Origin: Candidatus Tayloriibacteriota bacterium
GTDB taxonomy: Bacteria; Patescibacteriota; Minisyncoccia; Phycocordibacterales; CAIRYW01
Direction: 5' to 3'
NCBI GenBank assembly: GCA_029288615.1
Contig: JARIGV010000032.1
Coordinates: 1 to 54,154, forward strand
DNA: 54,154 bases
A program made the translations under genes and the position numbers. Shown here piece by piece: positions 19,131 to 27,470 of this stretch. Each line of letters begins with the position of its first letter. Position 1 is the stretch's first letter. The notes below the pieces were generated by a model. It was not told the DNA's origin. It did not search any database and was given only the letters and a program-made list of their open reading frames with translations.

Positions 19131-19640
19131 TTATTTCTTGAGGGTAAGTGCTTTAGCGAGAGCTTCGTCTTTAAGCTTTGCTTCTGCATCTTTAGTAATG
19201 TATTTACCGACTGTGCTTTCAATACCAGCGCTCACTAGTCCTGCGAGTTCTGCTTTGAGATTTGAGTAGAATTTCTTCTGTTCTTCATCAAGTTTTTTTG
19301 CACCGTCAGCAATAATTTTCTCTGCATCCTTTCGCGCAGCATCGAGAATTGTTTTTGCGCGAGCTTCTGCTGCATCTTCACTCTGCTTCATCATTTTTTG
19401 AGTTGACGCACGTGCATCACGAAGAATTTCTTCCTGTTTTGTTCGAGCTTCCTCCAAAAGATTTTCAGCAGAAGAATTATTTTCAGAAATCTTTTTTACA
19501 GTAGCTTCTCTTTCTTCAAGTGCGCCAATGAGTGGCTTGTATACAAGCTTTGTAAGTACGAATGCAAGAATAGCGAAGTTAATAACCTGCGCCAAAAGCA
19601 TTTTCCACTCGATACCAAGTGATGAAAAGAGAGTTTCCAT
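19131..19640 (-). CDS. atpF: ATP synthase b subunit
   Basis: Peripheral stalk. 169 residues: one N-terminal membrane helix (VINFAILAFVLTKLVYKPLI near 19-38, with the conserved KP), then a long charged coiled coil with EAR/DA repeats. Normal length and position after the c-subunit gene. Confidence 0.93.
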   Translation of the reverse strand: METLFSSLGIEWKMLLAQVINFAILAFVLTKLVYKPLIGALEEREATVKKISENNSSAENLLEEARTKQEEILRDARASTQKMMKQSEDAAEARAKTILDAARKDAEKIIADGAKKLDEEQKKFYSNLKAELAGLVSAGIESTVGKYITKDAEAKLKDEALAKALTLKK

Positions 19641-19677
19641 TTATTTCAGATTTCTTAGAGAGAAATCGCCTAAGTAT

Positions 19678-19896
19678 TTAGACGAAGAGAATAATAAGGG
19701 CAACAACGAGAGCATACACCGCGATAGCTTCAGTGAAGGCAATAGCGAGGATCATCGCTGACTGTACCTTTGAAGCAGATTCTGGGTTTCGTCCGATAGC
19801 TTCCATAGCTTTTGAAGCGAGAAGTCCGATACCGATACCTGGGCCAAAAGCTCCGAGAGCGATTGAGAGTGCGGCTGCAATTTGTTTAAGTTCCAT
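19678..19896 (-). CDS. atpE: ATP synthase c subunit (rotor ring)
   Basis: 72-residue hairpin of two membrane helices. The loop GRNPES near 34-39 is the typical polar turn and the ion-carrying glutamate is in AFTEAIAVYALV near 52-63. Sodium-type rings usually carry Ser or Thr after this glutamate plus an upstream Gln or Glu; here Ala follows and the first helix has GPGIGIGLLA, so protons are the likelier ion. The gene has its own promoter (see 19952). Confidence 0.95.
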   Translation of the reverse strand: MELKQIAAALSIALGAFGPGIGIGLLASKAMEAIGRNPESASKVQSAMILAIAFTEAIAVYALVVALIILFV

Positions 19897-19951
19897 TTTT
19901 GTAAATTATTACTACTATTAAATACCCTTTCTAATTAAGGTTTGTGGCGCA

Positions 19952-19980
19952 ATTGTAGTATATAAAGCCCAAGAATTCAA
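19952..19980 (-). promoter_or_regulatory. Internal promoter in front of atpE
   Basis: Minus strand: -35 TTGAAT (19980-19975), 17-base spacer, -10 TACAAT (19957-19952). Predicted start near 19945, leaving about 50 bases before atpE. Extra transcription from here would raise the c subunit, needed in many copies per enzyme, over a and AtpI. Confidence 0.6.
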
Positions 19981-20006
19981 GAGAGAGTTCGAGGGGAAAG
20001 GAGCTT

Positions 20007-20759
20007 CTAATGTGCCTCTTCGTGCATCTTTGCAGAGCTTGAAAGAAACATCATAGCGAGCACTGTAAATACGAGAGCTTGAATGAAACCTACGAAGATC
20101 TCAAGACCCATGAATGGAAGAGGAACAATGTATGGGGCAAGGAAAGAAATGATGAGCATAAGTACGCTTCCGGCAAAGATGTTTCCGAAAAGTCGGAAAG
20201 TAAGCGAAATGACGCGAGAAATCTCTCCGATAAGCTCAAGAAAACCTACAAAAAAGCCGATCGGGCTCTTGAAAGGGTTTACGAGGAATTTTCCAGAGTG
20301 ATGCTTCACGCCGATCTCTTTTACACCAACAACATGCGTTGCGATGACAAGAATAAGAGCGAGAGCGAGTGTCATGTTGAGGTCAGAGTTTGCGGTTCGA
20401 AAAAGTGGTACAAAAATTTCTTTACCAGCCTCCATTTCATGAAAACCAATCGTCTCAACTCCAGGCAAAATACCGATCCAGTTTGACGCAAGGATAAAGA
20501 AGAAGATCGTACCAACAAGAGGAAGGAATTTCTTTACTGTCTCTCTATCTCCTGCAAAAACCGCAAGGAAATCAATGAGTTTCTCCAAAATGATCTCCAT
20601 AAGTGACTGAAAGCGCCCTGGTACTGGCTTGATAGCTTTTTTTACAAAGAATGCGAGCACAATGAGCACGAGAACAGCGATCCACTCTGTAAGAAGACTG
20701 TTTGTGACCACAAATCCGGCAATTGTAAAAACTGGTTCTGCTGTGATTGAAATATGCAT
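20007..20759 (-). CDS. atpB: ATP synthase a subunit
   Basis: Membrane stator that forms the ion half-channels. 250 residues with five to six hydrophobic segments. The essential arginine lies in LTFRLFGNIFAGSVL (near 184-198) and the following FIQALVFTVLAMMFLSS (near 226-242) completes helix 5/6. Starts one base after the AtpI-like gene ends. Confidence 0.95.
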   Translation of the reverse strand: MHISITAEPVFTIAGFVVTNSLLTEWIAVLVLIVLAFFVKKAIKPVPGRFQSLMEIILEKLIDFLAVFAGDRETVKKFLPLVGTIFFFILASNWIGILPGVETIGFHEMEAGKEIFVPLFRTANSDLNMTLALALILVIATHVVGVKEIGVKHHSGKFLVNPFKSPIGFFVGFLELIGEISRVISLTFRLFGNIFAGSVLMLIISFLAPYIVPLPFMGLEIFVGFIQALVFTVLAMMFLSSSAKMHEEAH

Positions 20760-20760
20760 A

Positions 20761-21021
20761 TTAAAAATTCGTGAATTTCTTAACTTTTTTGTAGATGATG
20801 ATTCCTGTGGAAATTATTGAGAGAAGGAGACCGATGATAAGAAAAAGCGGCGCTGTGCCGAAGTTTTTATCGATGACTCGTCCCGCAACAAGAAGAATAA
20901 TGAGCGGTACCGCTACTGTATAACCGATTTCTGTCGCAAATGACACAAGCTCTGCAGTAGTGAGAGCGTTGTTTTCATCTTCCTTCTTTTGCTGTTTTTC
21001 TTCTTGTGTGTTGTTTTCCAC
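20761..21021 (-). CDS. AtpI/AtpZ-like ATP synthase assembly protein
   Basis: 86 residues, charged N-terminus (Glu/Lys/Gln) then two membrane helices (TVAVPLIILLVAGRVIDKNFG near 35-55 and LFLIIGLLLSIISTGIIIY near 60-78). This size and topology match the small AtpI or AtpZ protein found first in ATP synthase operons, thought to help build the c-ring or import Mg2+. GTG start; the promoter at 21029-21057 lies directly upstream. Confidence 0.75.
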   Translation of the reverse strand: MENNTQEEKQQKKEDENNALTTAELVSFATEIGYTVAVPLIILLVAGRVIDKNFGTAPLFLIIGLLLSIISTGIIIYKKVKKFTNF

Positions 21022-21028
21022 TTCAGAG

Positions 21029-21057
21029 AGTCTACTAAATAAGAGCGTTCATCGCAA
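21029..21057 (-). promoter_or_regulatory. Promoter of the ATP synthase operon
   Basis: Minus strand: TTGCGA (21057-21052), 17-base spacer, TAGACT (21034-21029). The GTG start at 21021 follows seven bases later, so the operon message is close to leaderless. It stands back to back with the promoter of the riboflavin kinase gene. Confidence 0.55.
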
Positions 21058-21062
21058 TATTT

Positions 21063-21071
21063 TGCTATATT
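21063..21071 (+). promoter_or_regulatory. Extended -10 promoter of the riboflavin cluster
   Basis: TGCTATATT (hexamer TATATT at 21066-21071), with the ATG at 21078 after six bases. Leaderless arrangement. Confidence 0.6.
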
Positions 21072-21077
21072 GTCTTC

Positions 21078-21455
21078 ATGAAAATCGCTGGAAAAGTCAT
21101 CGAAGGAAAAAAGCAGGGGAGAGCTATTGGTTTTCCAACTGCAAATATAAGAGTAGCGCCTGGAGTATTTGAAGGTATTTATGCAGGAGTTGTTGAACTC
21201 GATTCGAGCAATCGAAAATATAAAGCCGCTGTGTATGTGAGCCGAAAGAATCAGACAATACTTGAGGCACATCTTCTTTCATTTAATGGAGATCTCTATG
21301 GAAAAAAAATTGCTGTCACTGTAGGTGAAAAGATTCGCGAAGATGCTGAAGTACAAGATATTGAGAAACTTAAAGAAATGATCCGTGCTGATATTGAGAA
21401 AATCAAAGCAATTCCAGAGCCAGCGCCCGTAGAACAGAAAAAACCGCAAAGTTAA
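21078..21455 (+). CDS. Riboflavin kinase domain protein (RibF C-terminal half only)
   Basis: Converts riboflavin to FMN. The 125 residues match the kinase half of bifunctional RibF: GKVIEGKKQGRAIGFPTANI at 5-24 with the conserved GFPTAN loop, EGIYAGVV near 32-39, and LEAHLLSFNGDLYGKKIAV near 62-80 with the catalytic glutamate. The N-terminal FMN adenylyltransferase half of normal RibF (about 180 residues) is absent. A Pro/Glu tail ends the protein. The stop is directly followed by the ribE start, so the three flavin genes form one operon. Whether another gene makes FAD cannot be seen here. Confidence 0.85.
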   Translation: MKIAGKVIEGKKQGRAIGFPTANIRVAPGVFEGIYAGVVELDSSNRKYKAAVYVSRKNQTILEAHLLSFNGDLYGKKIAVTVGEKIREDAEVQDIEKLKEMIRADIEKIKAIPEPAPVEQKKPQS

Positions 21456-22031
21456 ATGTTTACCGGAATCATCAAAGGAATAGGAAAAGTTACTAAAATT
21501 TCAGATCAAAAAAATCTGAAATCTGTTTCTATTAGCGCACCAAGTGCGTGGAAGTTTATAGACGGTGAAAGCGTTTCTGTTTCTGGTATATGTTCGACAG
21601 TCATATCATCGAAGAAAAATGTTTTTGATGTTGAGTATATGAAAGAAACGCTTGATATCACGACAGCAAAAAATTTCACAGTTGGTGCCGAAGTAAATCT
21701 TGAAAGATCACTCAAAGCTGGCGAGCCATTTGATGGACATATCGTGTACGGACATGTTGAAGATGTTGGCGTGGTAAAAAAAGTCAGTCACGGTGCAGGA
21801 AATTCCGTTATCACAATTTCCGCTCCAAAAAATATCTTGAAATACGTTATATATAAAGGATCTATCGCAATCGACGGAGTAAGTCTTACCGTTTCAAAAA
21901 AAGGAAGTTCTTTTTTTGAAGTATCGCTTATTCCATATACGCTTTCGCACACAACACTTGGCAAACTCGTAGCAGGTGATAAGGTGAATCTTGAAACAGA
22001 CATAATCGCAAAGTATGCAAAGACAAAATAA
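21456..22031 (+). CDS. ribE: Riboflavin synthase alpha chain
   Basis: Joins two lumazines to give riboflavin. 191 residues with the internal duplication of the family: the first barrel starts MFTGIIKGIGKVTKI, the second near residue 91-100 with GHIVYGHVEDVGVVKK; each carries the S-V-S-GI(C)ST or GVSLTVS element (SVSGICST near 41-48, AIDGVSLTVS near 138-147). Cys in the first repeat matches the known catalytic region. Starts immediately after the kinase gene; overlaps ribH by 17 bases. Confidence 0.93.
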   Translation: MFTGIIKGIGKVTKISDQKNLKSVSISAPSAWKFIDGESVSVSGICSTVISSKKNVFDVEYMKETLDITTAKNFTVGAEVNLERSLKAGEPFDGHIVYGHVEDVGVVKKVSHGAGNSVITISAPKNILKYVIYKGSIAIDGVSLTVSKKGSSFFEVSLIPYTLSHTTLGKLVAGDKVNLETDIIAKYAKTK

Positions 22032-22500
22032 TACATCTACAAAAAAATTTGAGGTAAAAAACGCGAAAAAACTTCGCATTGCTATTGTCGTCGCAGAATT
22101 CAATAGCGACATCACTTTTCTTATGCGTGACGCTGCAGTGGAAGAATTAAAGGTAAAAGGAATTCTCGAAAAAAATATTGAAATCATTCATGTACCAGGA
22201 GGGTTTGAAATTCCGATTGCTTGTCTTCGTGCTGCAAAAATGAAAGGCAATAAAAAAATCGACGGCATCATTGCAATCGGCTGCGTCATTCGCGGAGATA
22301 CAGATCATTATGTTTATATCGCAAACGAAGCAAATCGTGGCGTCATGAATGTCATGCTTTCTGAAAATTTACCGATCTCAAATGCAATTCTTACAGTAAA
22401 CAATCTCGAGCAAGCACAAATTCGCTCAACTGGCGCGAATAACAAAGGAATCGAAGCAGCAGTAGCGCTTCTTAAAATTCTTTCGCAATCTTTTAAATAA
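22015..22500 (+). CDS. ribH: 6,7-dimethyl-8-ribityllumazine synthase
   Basis: Makes the lumazine substrate of riboflavin synthase. 161 residues: IVVAEFNSDIT near 24-34, HVPGGFEIP near 62-70, IIAIGCVIRGDTDHYVYIANE near 84-104 (with the phosphate-binding GDT and catalytic His), and an N-terminal basic extension. Its start overlaps the end of ribE, implying coupled translation. A strong terminator follows, so the flavin operon ends here without ribA, ribB or ribD. Confidence 0.93.
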   Translation: MQRQNNTSTKKFEVKNAKKLRIAIVVAEFNSDITFLMRDAAVEELKVKGILEKNIEIIHVPGGFEIPIACLRAAKMKGNKKIDGIIAIGCVIRGDTDHYVYIANEANRGVMNVMLSENLPISNAILTVNNLEQAQIRSTGANNKGIEAAVALLKILSQSFK

Positions 22501-22519
22501 CTATCTTCAATAAAAAATT

Positions 22520-22557
22520 CTCGTTCAATCTTGCGATTGAACGAGATGTGTTTTTTT
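22520..22557 (+). terminator. Strong terminator of the flavin operon
   Basis: CTCGTTCAATC-TTGC-GATTGAACGAG (11 pairs) followed by ATGTG and seven T. Confidence 0.85.
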
Positions 22558-22572
22558 GTTGCAGGTTTTTGC

Positions 22573-23148
22573 TTAGGCGGCGGCGCGAGCAGGCTCTTTT
22601 TCCCATACAGCTAAGCGCGAATATGTCGCACTCTGAGGTGTCTCCTTATAGAGTGAGTACACCATCATGCTGTTGCCGCGGAATTCGAATTCGAATCCCT
22701 TATCTGGCAGGAGATTTTCAAGAGTGTCGCGCACCTGTGTCTGCCCGAAGGCTTCACAGAGGACCGAAGCGACCGCCGAGAGAAGCGGTTCCGGGAATCC
22801 GCTTGCCTCGATCGTCGCCGGCCCCATGGCGCCAGTATATTTCTTGAGCGCTTCTTGAAGAAGCGTCGTGAGCGCTGTCGCTGCGTATGTGCGAATCGCG
22901 ACGCGCTCAGCTTTCTCCCAGCGCGAGAGCGGCACACTCGTTTTCCGCACGATAGCACGTGCGACTTCGTGCGACACTTTTTCGATCGCCTTTATGGTCA
23001 GGAATTCCGTTCCTTTACCACTCCGCAAGTGCTTCTCGAGCCCTTTGGTGCCCGTCGTTACGACGAAAGGGCAGTCAGTGATGCTCATGATGCCACCGTT
23101 GAGGATACGGAGACTCTGGATCAGTTTGAACTGAGATGACTTAATCAT
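22573..23148 (-). CDS. Hypothetical protein in a high-GC patch
   Basis: About 191 residues from the ATG at 23148; a TTG at 23190 and an ATG at 23087 are alternatives. Predominantly helical and Ala-rich in the middle (TYAATALTTLLQEALKKYTGAM), ending EKEPARAAA. No known family. Its base composition is clearly more GC-rich than the genes around it (GCG, CGC and GCC codons are common), which suggests recent acquisition. On the minus strand a TTGACG / 17 / TATTCG promoter lies upstream and favours the 23148 start. Flanked by a terminator on one side and a convergent operon on the other. Confidence 0.6.
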   Translation of the reverse strand: MIKSSQFKLIQSLRILNGGIMSITDCPFVVTTGTKGLEKHLRSGKGTEFLTIKAIEKVSHEVARAIVRKTSVPLSRWEKAERVAIRTYAATALTTLLQEALKKYTGAMGPATIEASGFPEPLLSAVASVLCEAFGQTQVRDTLENLLPDKGFEFEFRGNSMMVYSLYKETPQSATYSRLAVWEKEPARAAA

Positions 23149-23256
23149 AGATGTGTTCTGTTGCCACAGACTCTTCGAATAGGCGTGCAAATCTGCAACG
23201 TCAAAGAGCGGCTAATCTCTACATTAGCACAAAAATAGCAAAAAGTCAAATAAACC

Positions 23257-24207
23257 TTATTTTAAAAGGTTTTTTGGAAGAGAATATGTTTGACCGCCTT
23301 GATAAGAGACACAGAGTGAGCCCAATTTTGCCCCGATTTTCATCGCTTCAGGCATCGTTAAACCCTTTTGAAGACCGAAGATAAGTCCTGCACGGTACGC
23401 ATCGCCGGCACCTGTTGTATCTACAACTTTTTTTGCTTTTACTACATCAATTTTTGTCCTGCCACTTTGCGTATGGAGAATACTTCCATTCTCACCTAGA
23501 GTTTCGATGATCTCTGTTACACCAAAATTAAATATTTTTTCAAATGTCAGTCCAAAGTGAGATTTTATTTGGAAAATTTCTGTTTCATTTCCAATAACAA
23601 CATTTGCAAGCTTGAGACATTTTTCAAGTTGGCTTTTGTTGAATGTTGCCATCAGAGTTTGCCCTGGATCAAAGATTATTTTTGCGGTTTTATTTTGTTT
23701 TCGAAATTCTTCCATGTGCATCGTCATACTTTTTCCAGTACCCGCAGAGAAAATCGCGATCTTGATATCAGACATTTCTTTTTTTGAAAGAGTAGAAGAA
23801 AGCGGAACGTTTTCTACATTCTTTATATATACTCCTGGCTGAAAAATTCCGATTTGTTGTCTCTCATCATCTGCCATCGCATAAAAAACTGCTGTGTAAC
23901 CTTTTTTATCTTCATAGACACGAAGATTCACGCCATTATTTTCTAAGTGTTTTTTAAAATATGTTTCAAAATCTTTTCCGGCAGCGGAAAAGAGAAGGGG
24001 ACTCTGGCCGAGATTTCCGAGCCCATATGAAATATTTCCACCGGTACCACCAAAATACTCTTCTTTTTCAGAAGCTGTGAACATGAAATTCTGTGTGCCT
24101 AAAATTCCATTTTTGAGATTGATGTGATTCTTCACATTTCCAATGAGATCAAAAAGAATATCAATCGACACTGAGCCGTAAACAAGTATTTCAGATTTCT
24201 TTTTCAT
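23257..24207 (-). CDS. PfkB-family carbohydrate/nucleoside kinase, probable adenosine kinase
   Basis: 316 residues of the ribokinase fold. The C-terminal signature DTTGAGDAYRAGL near 263-275 carries the catalytic aspartate and anion hole; the N-terminal FGGTGGNISYGLGNLG near 52-67 is the substrate-lid glycine pair. Last gene of an operon with ahcY and a phosphoribosyltransferase-like gene, three bases after the latter. Adenosylhomocysteinase releases adenosine and is product-inhibited, so rephosphorylating adenosine to AMP is the natural role. Sugar kinase activity remains possible. Confidence 0.82.
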   Translation of the reverse strand: MKKKSEILVYGSVSIDILFDLIGNVKNHINLKNGILGTQNFMFTASEKEEYFGGTGGNISYGLGNLGQSPLLFSAAGKDFETYFKKHLENNGVNLRVYEDKKGYTAVFYAMADDERQQIGIFQPGVYIKNVENVPLSSTLSKKEMSDIKIAIFSAGTGKSMTMHMEEFRKQNKTAKIIFDPGQTLMATFNKSQLEKCLKLANVVIGNETEIFQIKSHFGLTFEKIFNFGVTEIIETLGENGSILHTQSGRTKIDVVKAKKVVDTTGAGDAYRAGLIFGLQKGLTMPEAMKIGAKLGSLCVSYQGGQTYSLPKNLLK

Positions 24208-24210
24208 ATA

Positions 24211-24933
24211 CTATTTTATTTCTTTCTCCCAAACCCTTTTATATATTTTCTCAGAAATTAAATTCACGTCTCCTCTTATTTTTTGAATTTCATCAGATTC
24301 AGCATTTGTATCTACAATCGGTGTAATATCAAAATTTTGATCATCAGTTGTAACTCCTAAAACTGATTTATGTGAATCCTCTGTTAAAAAACGTGGCTCT
24401 GAATATCCACCGAAAAAGAATTTTCCTGGCCATACCAGCCTCTCAGCAAATTGAACAGTTGCTTCATTTACTCCTAATGCAGCAACATCAATTGAAAACT
24501 TTAATCCATTTTCGTCCTCAATCCTGTATAGACTAGTGATCAAACGGCCTATTGTTGTGGCGTCTTTTATATATTCAGTGACTATAAGTAAATTTTTATG
24601 ATCAATTACCTTTTCTGCCAAAGCTTCCTTTAGTATTGATCCAGCTTCACCATCTTCATCATGATTACCAACATATTTACCTCCAAGAATAAAGCTTACG
24701 GGAACTTTCTTTGCTGACCCGGGTACTTTATCTAAAATTTTTTTGACAACAAGGGATAGTAATCTTCCGCTTAGATCATCACTAATGATTAAATCATATT
24801 TGTGCGAATCAAAATTTTCTTTTAATTCCTCCACAAGTTTTTGAATTCCATTCTCTAAACTTTCCATTTCTGGAAAATTATAAAGATTCTCTTGTTTAGA
24901 TTCCTTATTGAATTCAAAACTCTCTCTATTCAC
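24211..24933 (-). CDS. Phosphoribosyltransferase-like protein
   Basis: About 240 residues from a GTG at 24933, just after the ahcY stop; the open frame extends further back into ahcY but that part is a shadow, and an ATG at 24867 is the next option. The core shows a type I PRTase pattern: DLIISDDLSGRLLSLV (substrate loop and helix) and NLLIVTEYIKDATTIGRLI, which resembles the PRPP-binding strand-loop with Glu-x-x-x-Asp/Thr-Thr. Placed between ahcY and the PfkB kinase, a role in purine base or nucleoside salvage is plausible. The specific substrate cannot be called. Confidence 0.55.
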   Translation of the reverse strand: MNRESFEFNKESKQENLYNFPEMESLENGIQKLVEELKENFDSHKYDLIISDDLSGRLLSLVVKKILDKVPGSAKKVPVSFILGGKYVGNHDEDGEAGSILKEALAEKVIDHKNLLIVTEYIKDATTIGRLITSLYRIEDENGLKFSIDVAALGVNEATVQFAERLVWPGKFFFGGYSEPRFLTEDSHKSVLGVTTDDQNFDITPIVDTNAESDEIQKIRGDVNLISEKIYKRVWEKEIK

Positions 24934-24949
24934 TTTACTTTTATGACTA

Positions 24950-26209
24950 TTAATTCGTTCCTTCCTCCCAGCTTTCGAGATATTTTTTCTGCTCTGGTGT
25001 GAGTACATCAATTGCAATTCCAAGCGCTTCAAGTTTGAGTGATGCGATCTTATCATCAATATCCGTCGGAAGTGTATGTACTTTTTTCTCGAGAGTCTTG
25101 TAGTTTTCCAAAATATATTCAGCTGCGAAGCTTTGGTTTGCAAAGCTCATATCCATAACACTTGATGGATGTCCTTCAGCAGAGCCAAGATTTACAAGAC
25201 GGCCTTCTGCAAGAACATAAATCTTTCGTCCGTCGGCGAGTTCGTATTCTTCATTGTATGGGCGCGCCATAGAAATATTTTTAGAAAGCTTTTTGAGTGC
25301 CGGGAGATTTATTTCTGCATCAAAGTGTCCTGAGTTTGAGATCACAGCGCCGTCTTTCATCACTTCGAAATGCTTTTCGTCGATAACATTTTTATTTCCT
25401 GTCACGGTACAGATAAAGTCTGCTTTCTTTGCAGCCTCAAGCATTGGAAGCACTTCAAATCCTTCCATATTAGCCTCGAGTGCTTTTACAGGATCGATCT
25501 CAGTCACAACAACATGCGCTCCCATACCACGAGCTCGCATCGCAAGACCTTTACCGCACCAGCCAAAACCAGCAACAACAAAAGTCTGTCCAGCAAGAAG
25601 TCTGTTAGTGGCGCGGATGATGCCATCGAGAGTTGATTGTCCTGTTCCGTAACGATTATCAAACATATGTTTCGTCTTTGATTCGTTCACACCGACGACT
25701 GGGAATTTGAGGTTTCCTGATTTTGCGAGAGCTTCAAGGCGGATGACACCTGTCGTTGTCTCTTCTGTCGAACCAAAAATATCCTTGATCTGATCAGGAC
25801 GATTTTTATGAAGCTCTGATACGAGATCTGCACCGTCATCCATTACGATCTGAGGCTTTGCATCGAGAACTGCATTGATATGTTTGAAATATGTTGCATT
25901 GTCCTCACCTTTGATAGCGAAAACATTAATTCCAAAGTCTTTCGCAAGGGAAGCAGCAACATCATCTTGAGTTGAAAGAGGATTTGATGCGCAAAGAAAA
26001 ACCTCGGCACCGCCTTTTTTGAGAGTAATAACGAGATTTGCTGTCTCCGCTGTCACATGAAGACACGCAGCAAGAGTGACACCAGTAAATGGTCTTCTTG
26101 TTTCAAAATCTTTTGCAACAGTAGCAAGCACAGGCATATCTTTTGCAGCCCATTCGATTTTTTTCTTGCCCTCGGGAGCAAGTTCAATATTTTTTACGTC
26201 GTAAGTCAT
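24950..26209 (-). CDS. ahcY: Adenosylhomocysteinase
   Basis: Splits S-adenosylhomocysteine to homocysteine and adenosine using bound NAD. 419 residues: the NAD Rossmann motif [20 protein letters not shown] near 213-232, the substrate domain [21 protein letters not shown] near 36-55, and [15 protein letters not shown] near 184-198. It stops soon after [10 protein letters not shown], without the C-terminal KPDHYRY tail of most bacterial and eukaryotic enzymes, so it is the short archaeal-like form. First gene of a three-gene operon. Confidence 0.95.
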   Translation of the reverse strand: MTYDVKNIELAPEGKKKIEWAAKDMPVLATVAKDFETRRPFTGVTLAACLHVTAETANLVITLKKGGAEVFLCASNPLSTQDDVAASLAKDFGINVFAIKGEDNATYFKHINAVLDAKPQIVMDDGADLVSELHKNRPDQIKDIFGSTEETTTGVIRLEALAKSGNLKFPVVGVNESKTKHMFDNRYGTGQSTLDGIIRATNRLLAGQTFVVAGFGWCGKGLAMRARGMGAHVVVTEIDPVKALEANMEGFEVLPMLEAAKKADFICTVTGNKNVIDEKHFEVMKDGAVISNSGHFDAEINLPALKKLSKNISMARPYNEEYELADGRKIYVLAEGRLVNLGSAEGHPSSVMDMSFANQSFAAEYILENYKTLEKKVHTLPTDIDDKIASLKLEALGIAIDVLTPEQKKYLESWEEGTN

Positions 26210-26246
26210 GGGGAGATACTACAATAAAAGGGAAGTTCGGGCTAAT

Positions 26247-27074
26247 TTACGACTGAAGATATTTTTTGATCTTTGCTTCATGCTCTGCGTATGTATTTGA
26301 GCAGTAGATCACGCCGTTTTTGTGGAAGTAGTAAAGGCAAGAAGTCTTTTGTGGTGAGAGTGCAGCTTGAAGTGCAGCGAGAGATGGATTTGCAATTGGT
26401 CCTGGAGGAAGTCCTTTATTGAGATATGTATTGTAAGGTGAATCGATTGTTTTAATATCGCTTGCTTTAACGACTGGCCACCAACCATTATCTTCATTTC
26501 CTTTCGCGTACTGTACAGTAGCGTCCATCTGAAGGCTCATACCGTTAAAAAGTCTGTTCCAGATCACACCTGAAATGAGCTTCATATCTGTTTTTCCAGC
26601 CTCTCGCTGAATGATTGATGCAATAGTGACAGCGGTATCGAGATTAATTTTATTTTTTGCGAGAGATCCTTTGATGTCTTTTGTCTTATCACTAAAACGA
26701 TCAAACATCGCAACTTTGAGATCTTCTCCAGAAATATCTTTTGAGACGAGATAGACGTCGGGGAAATATTTTCCTTCAACTGGAGTAACACTTCCATTAT
26801 CTGCTTCACCAAGAAAATCCTTCGTGTCGGTACTCGACCATTTCAAGCGATTTTCCACTGCAGCAGCAATCTGCTCTTTGCGCATTCCTGGTGTGACTTT
26901 TACATATGCCACTGTTGGGTTTGCGAGTGCCATGTAAAATTCTGGATGAGTGAGATTATCGAGCGCATCAAGAACAGTAGCACCAGCGTTTGCATGCTGA
27001 TTCGTATCAAAAAGACTCGCCGTAAAGAGAGCACCAAAGATAAGTAGAAATGCGACCAGGATTCGTTTGATCAT
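26247..27074 (-). CDS. mltG: MltG/YceG-like endolytic transglycosylase (copy 1)
   Basis: Cuts nascent peptidoglycan glycan chains at the membrane. The start MIKRILVAFLLIF at 27074 gives a proper N-terminal signal anchor; the frame continues upstream but the extra 26 residues look non-genuine. 275 residues. YceG motifs: ASIIQREAGK with the catalytic Glu, VIWNRLFNGMSLQMDATVQY, DSPYNTYLNKGLPPGPIANPS and the C-terminal YCSNTYAEHEAKI. Shorter than E. coli MltG (340). One of three copies in this window. Confidence 0.88.
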   Translation of the reverse strand: MIKRILVAFLLIFGALFTASLFDTNQHANAGATVLDALDNLTHPEFYMALANPTVAYVKVTPGMRKEQIAAAVENRLKWSSTDTKDFLGEADNGSVTPVEGKYFPDVYLVSKDISGEDLKVAMFDRFSDKTKDIKGSLAKNKINLDTAVTIASIIQREAGKTDMKLISGVIWNRLFNGMSLQMDATVQYAKGNEDNGWWPVVKASDIKTIDSPYNTYLNKGLPPGPIANPSLAALQAALSPQKTSCLYYFHKNGVIYCSNTYAEHEAKIKKYLQS

Positions 27075-27185
27075 GTAGAAACATTGTAATAGAAAAAGGA
27101 AAGTATGCCCAGCTTTTAGATTGTGAATTTTTATCCTATACTTGTCGCACAAGTCAGCAAGATGATAAGAAAATAATTCAAATAT

Positions 27186-27410
27186 ATGTTCGGAAATTTT
27201 TTAATGAAAAAACTACTCGCTTCAAAGATGAAAGATGTACCTCAGGCAGATCAGGAGAAATTTTTTGCAATGCTTGAGAAAAATCCAGATCTCTTTAAAA
27301 AAATCGCAGAAGAGGCGCAAGAAAAAATGAAAAGCGGCATGAGCCAGATGGATGCCATCATGTCTGTCGTAAAAAAGTACGAAGGAGATCTTAAGGATGT
27401 GATGAAATAA
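27186..27410 (+). CDS. Small hypothetical protein, 74 aa
   Basis: Helical, Met- and Lys-rich protein, MFGNFLMKKLLASKMKDV at the N-terminus and KKYEGDLKDVMK at the end. The internal Met at residue 7 could be the start instead. Ends before a clear terminator. No domain recognised; similar small proteins of this type occur in reduced genomes. Confidence 0.5.
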   Translation: MFGNFLMKKLLASKMKDVPQADQEKFFAMLEKNPDLFKKIAEEAQEKMKSGMSQMDAIMSVVKKYEGDLKDVMK

Positions 27411-27425
27411 TTTTAGATAAAAATT

Positions 27426-27454
27426 GAGACCAGACTAACAGTCGGGTCTCTTTT
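27426..27454 (+). terminator. Terminator after the 74-aa orphan
   Basis: GAGACC-AGAC-TAACA-GTC-GGGTCTC with one mismatch, followed by TTTT. Confidence 0.65.
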
Positions 27455-27470
27455 AATGGTCTGACCTGGA

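Noticed and set aside
24934-25143. N-terminal extension of the phosphoribosyltransferase-like protein
   Set aside because: It overlaps the 3' end of ahcY in another frame and reads as a Ser/Arg/Lys-rich shadow; the GTG at 24933 after the ahcY stop is preferred.
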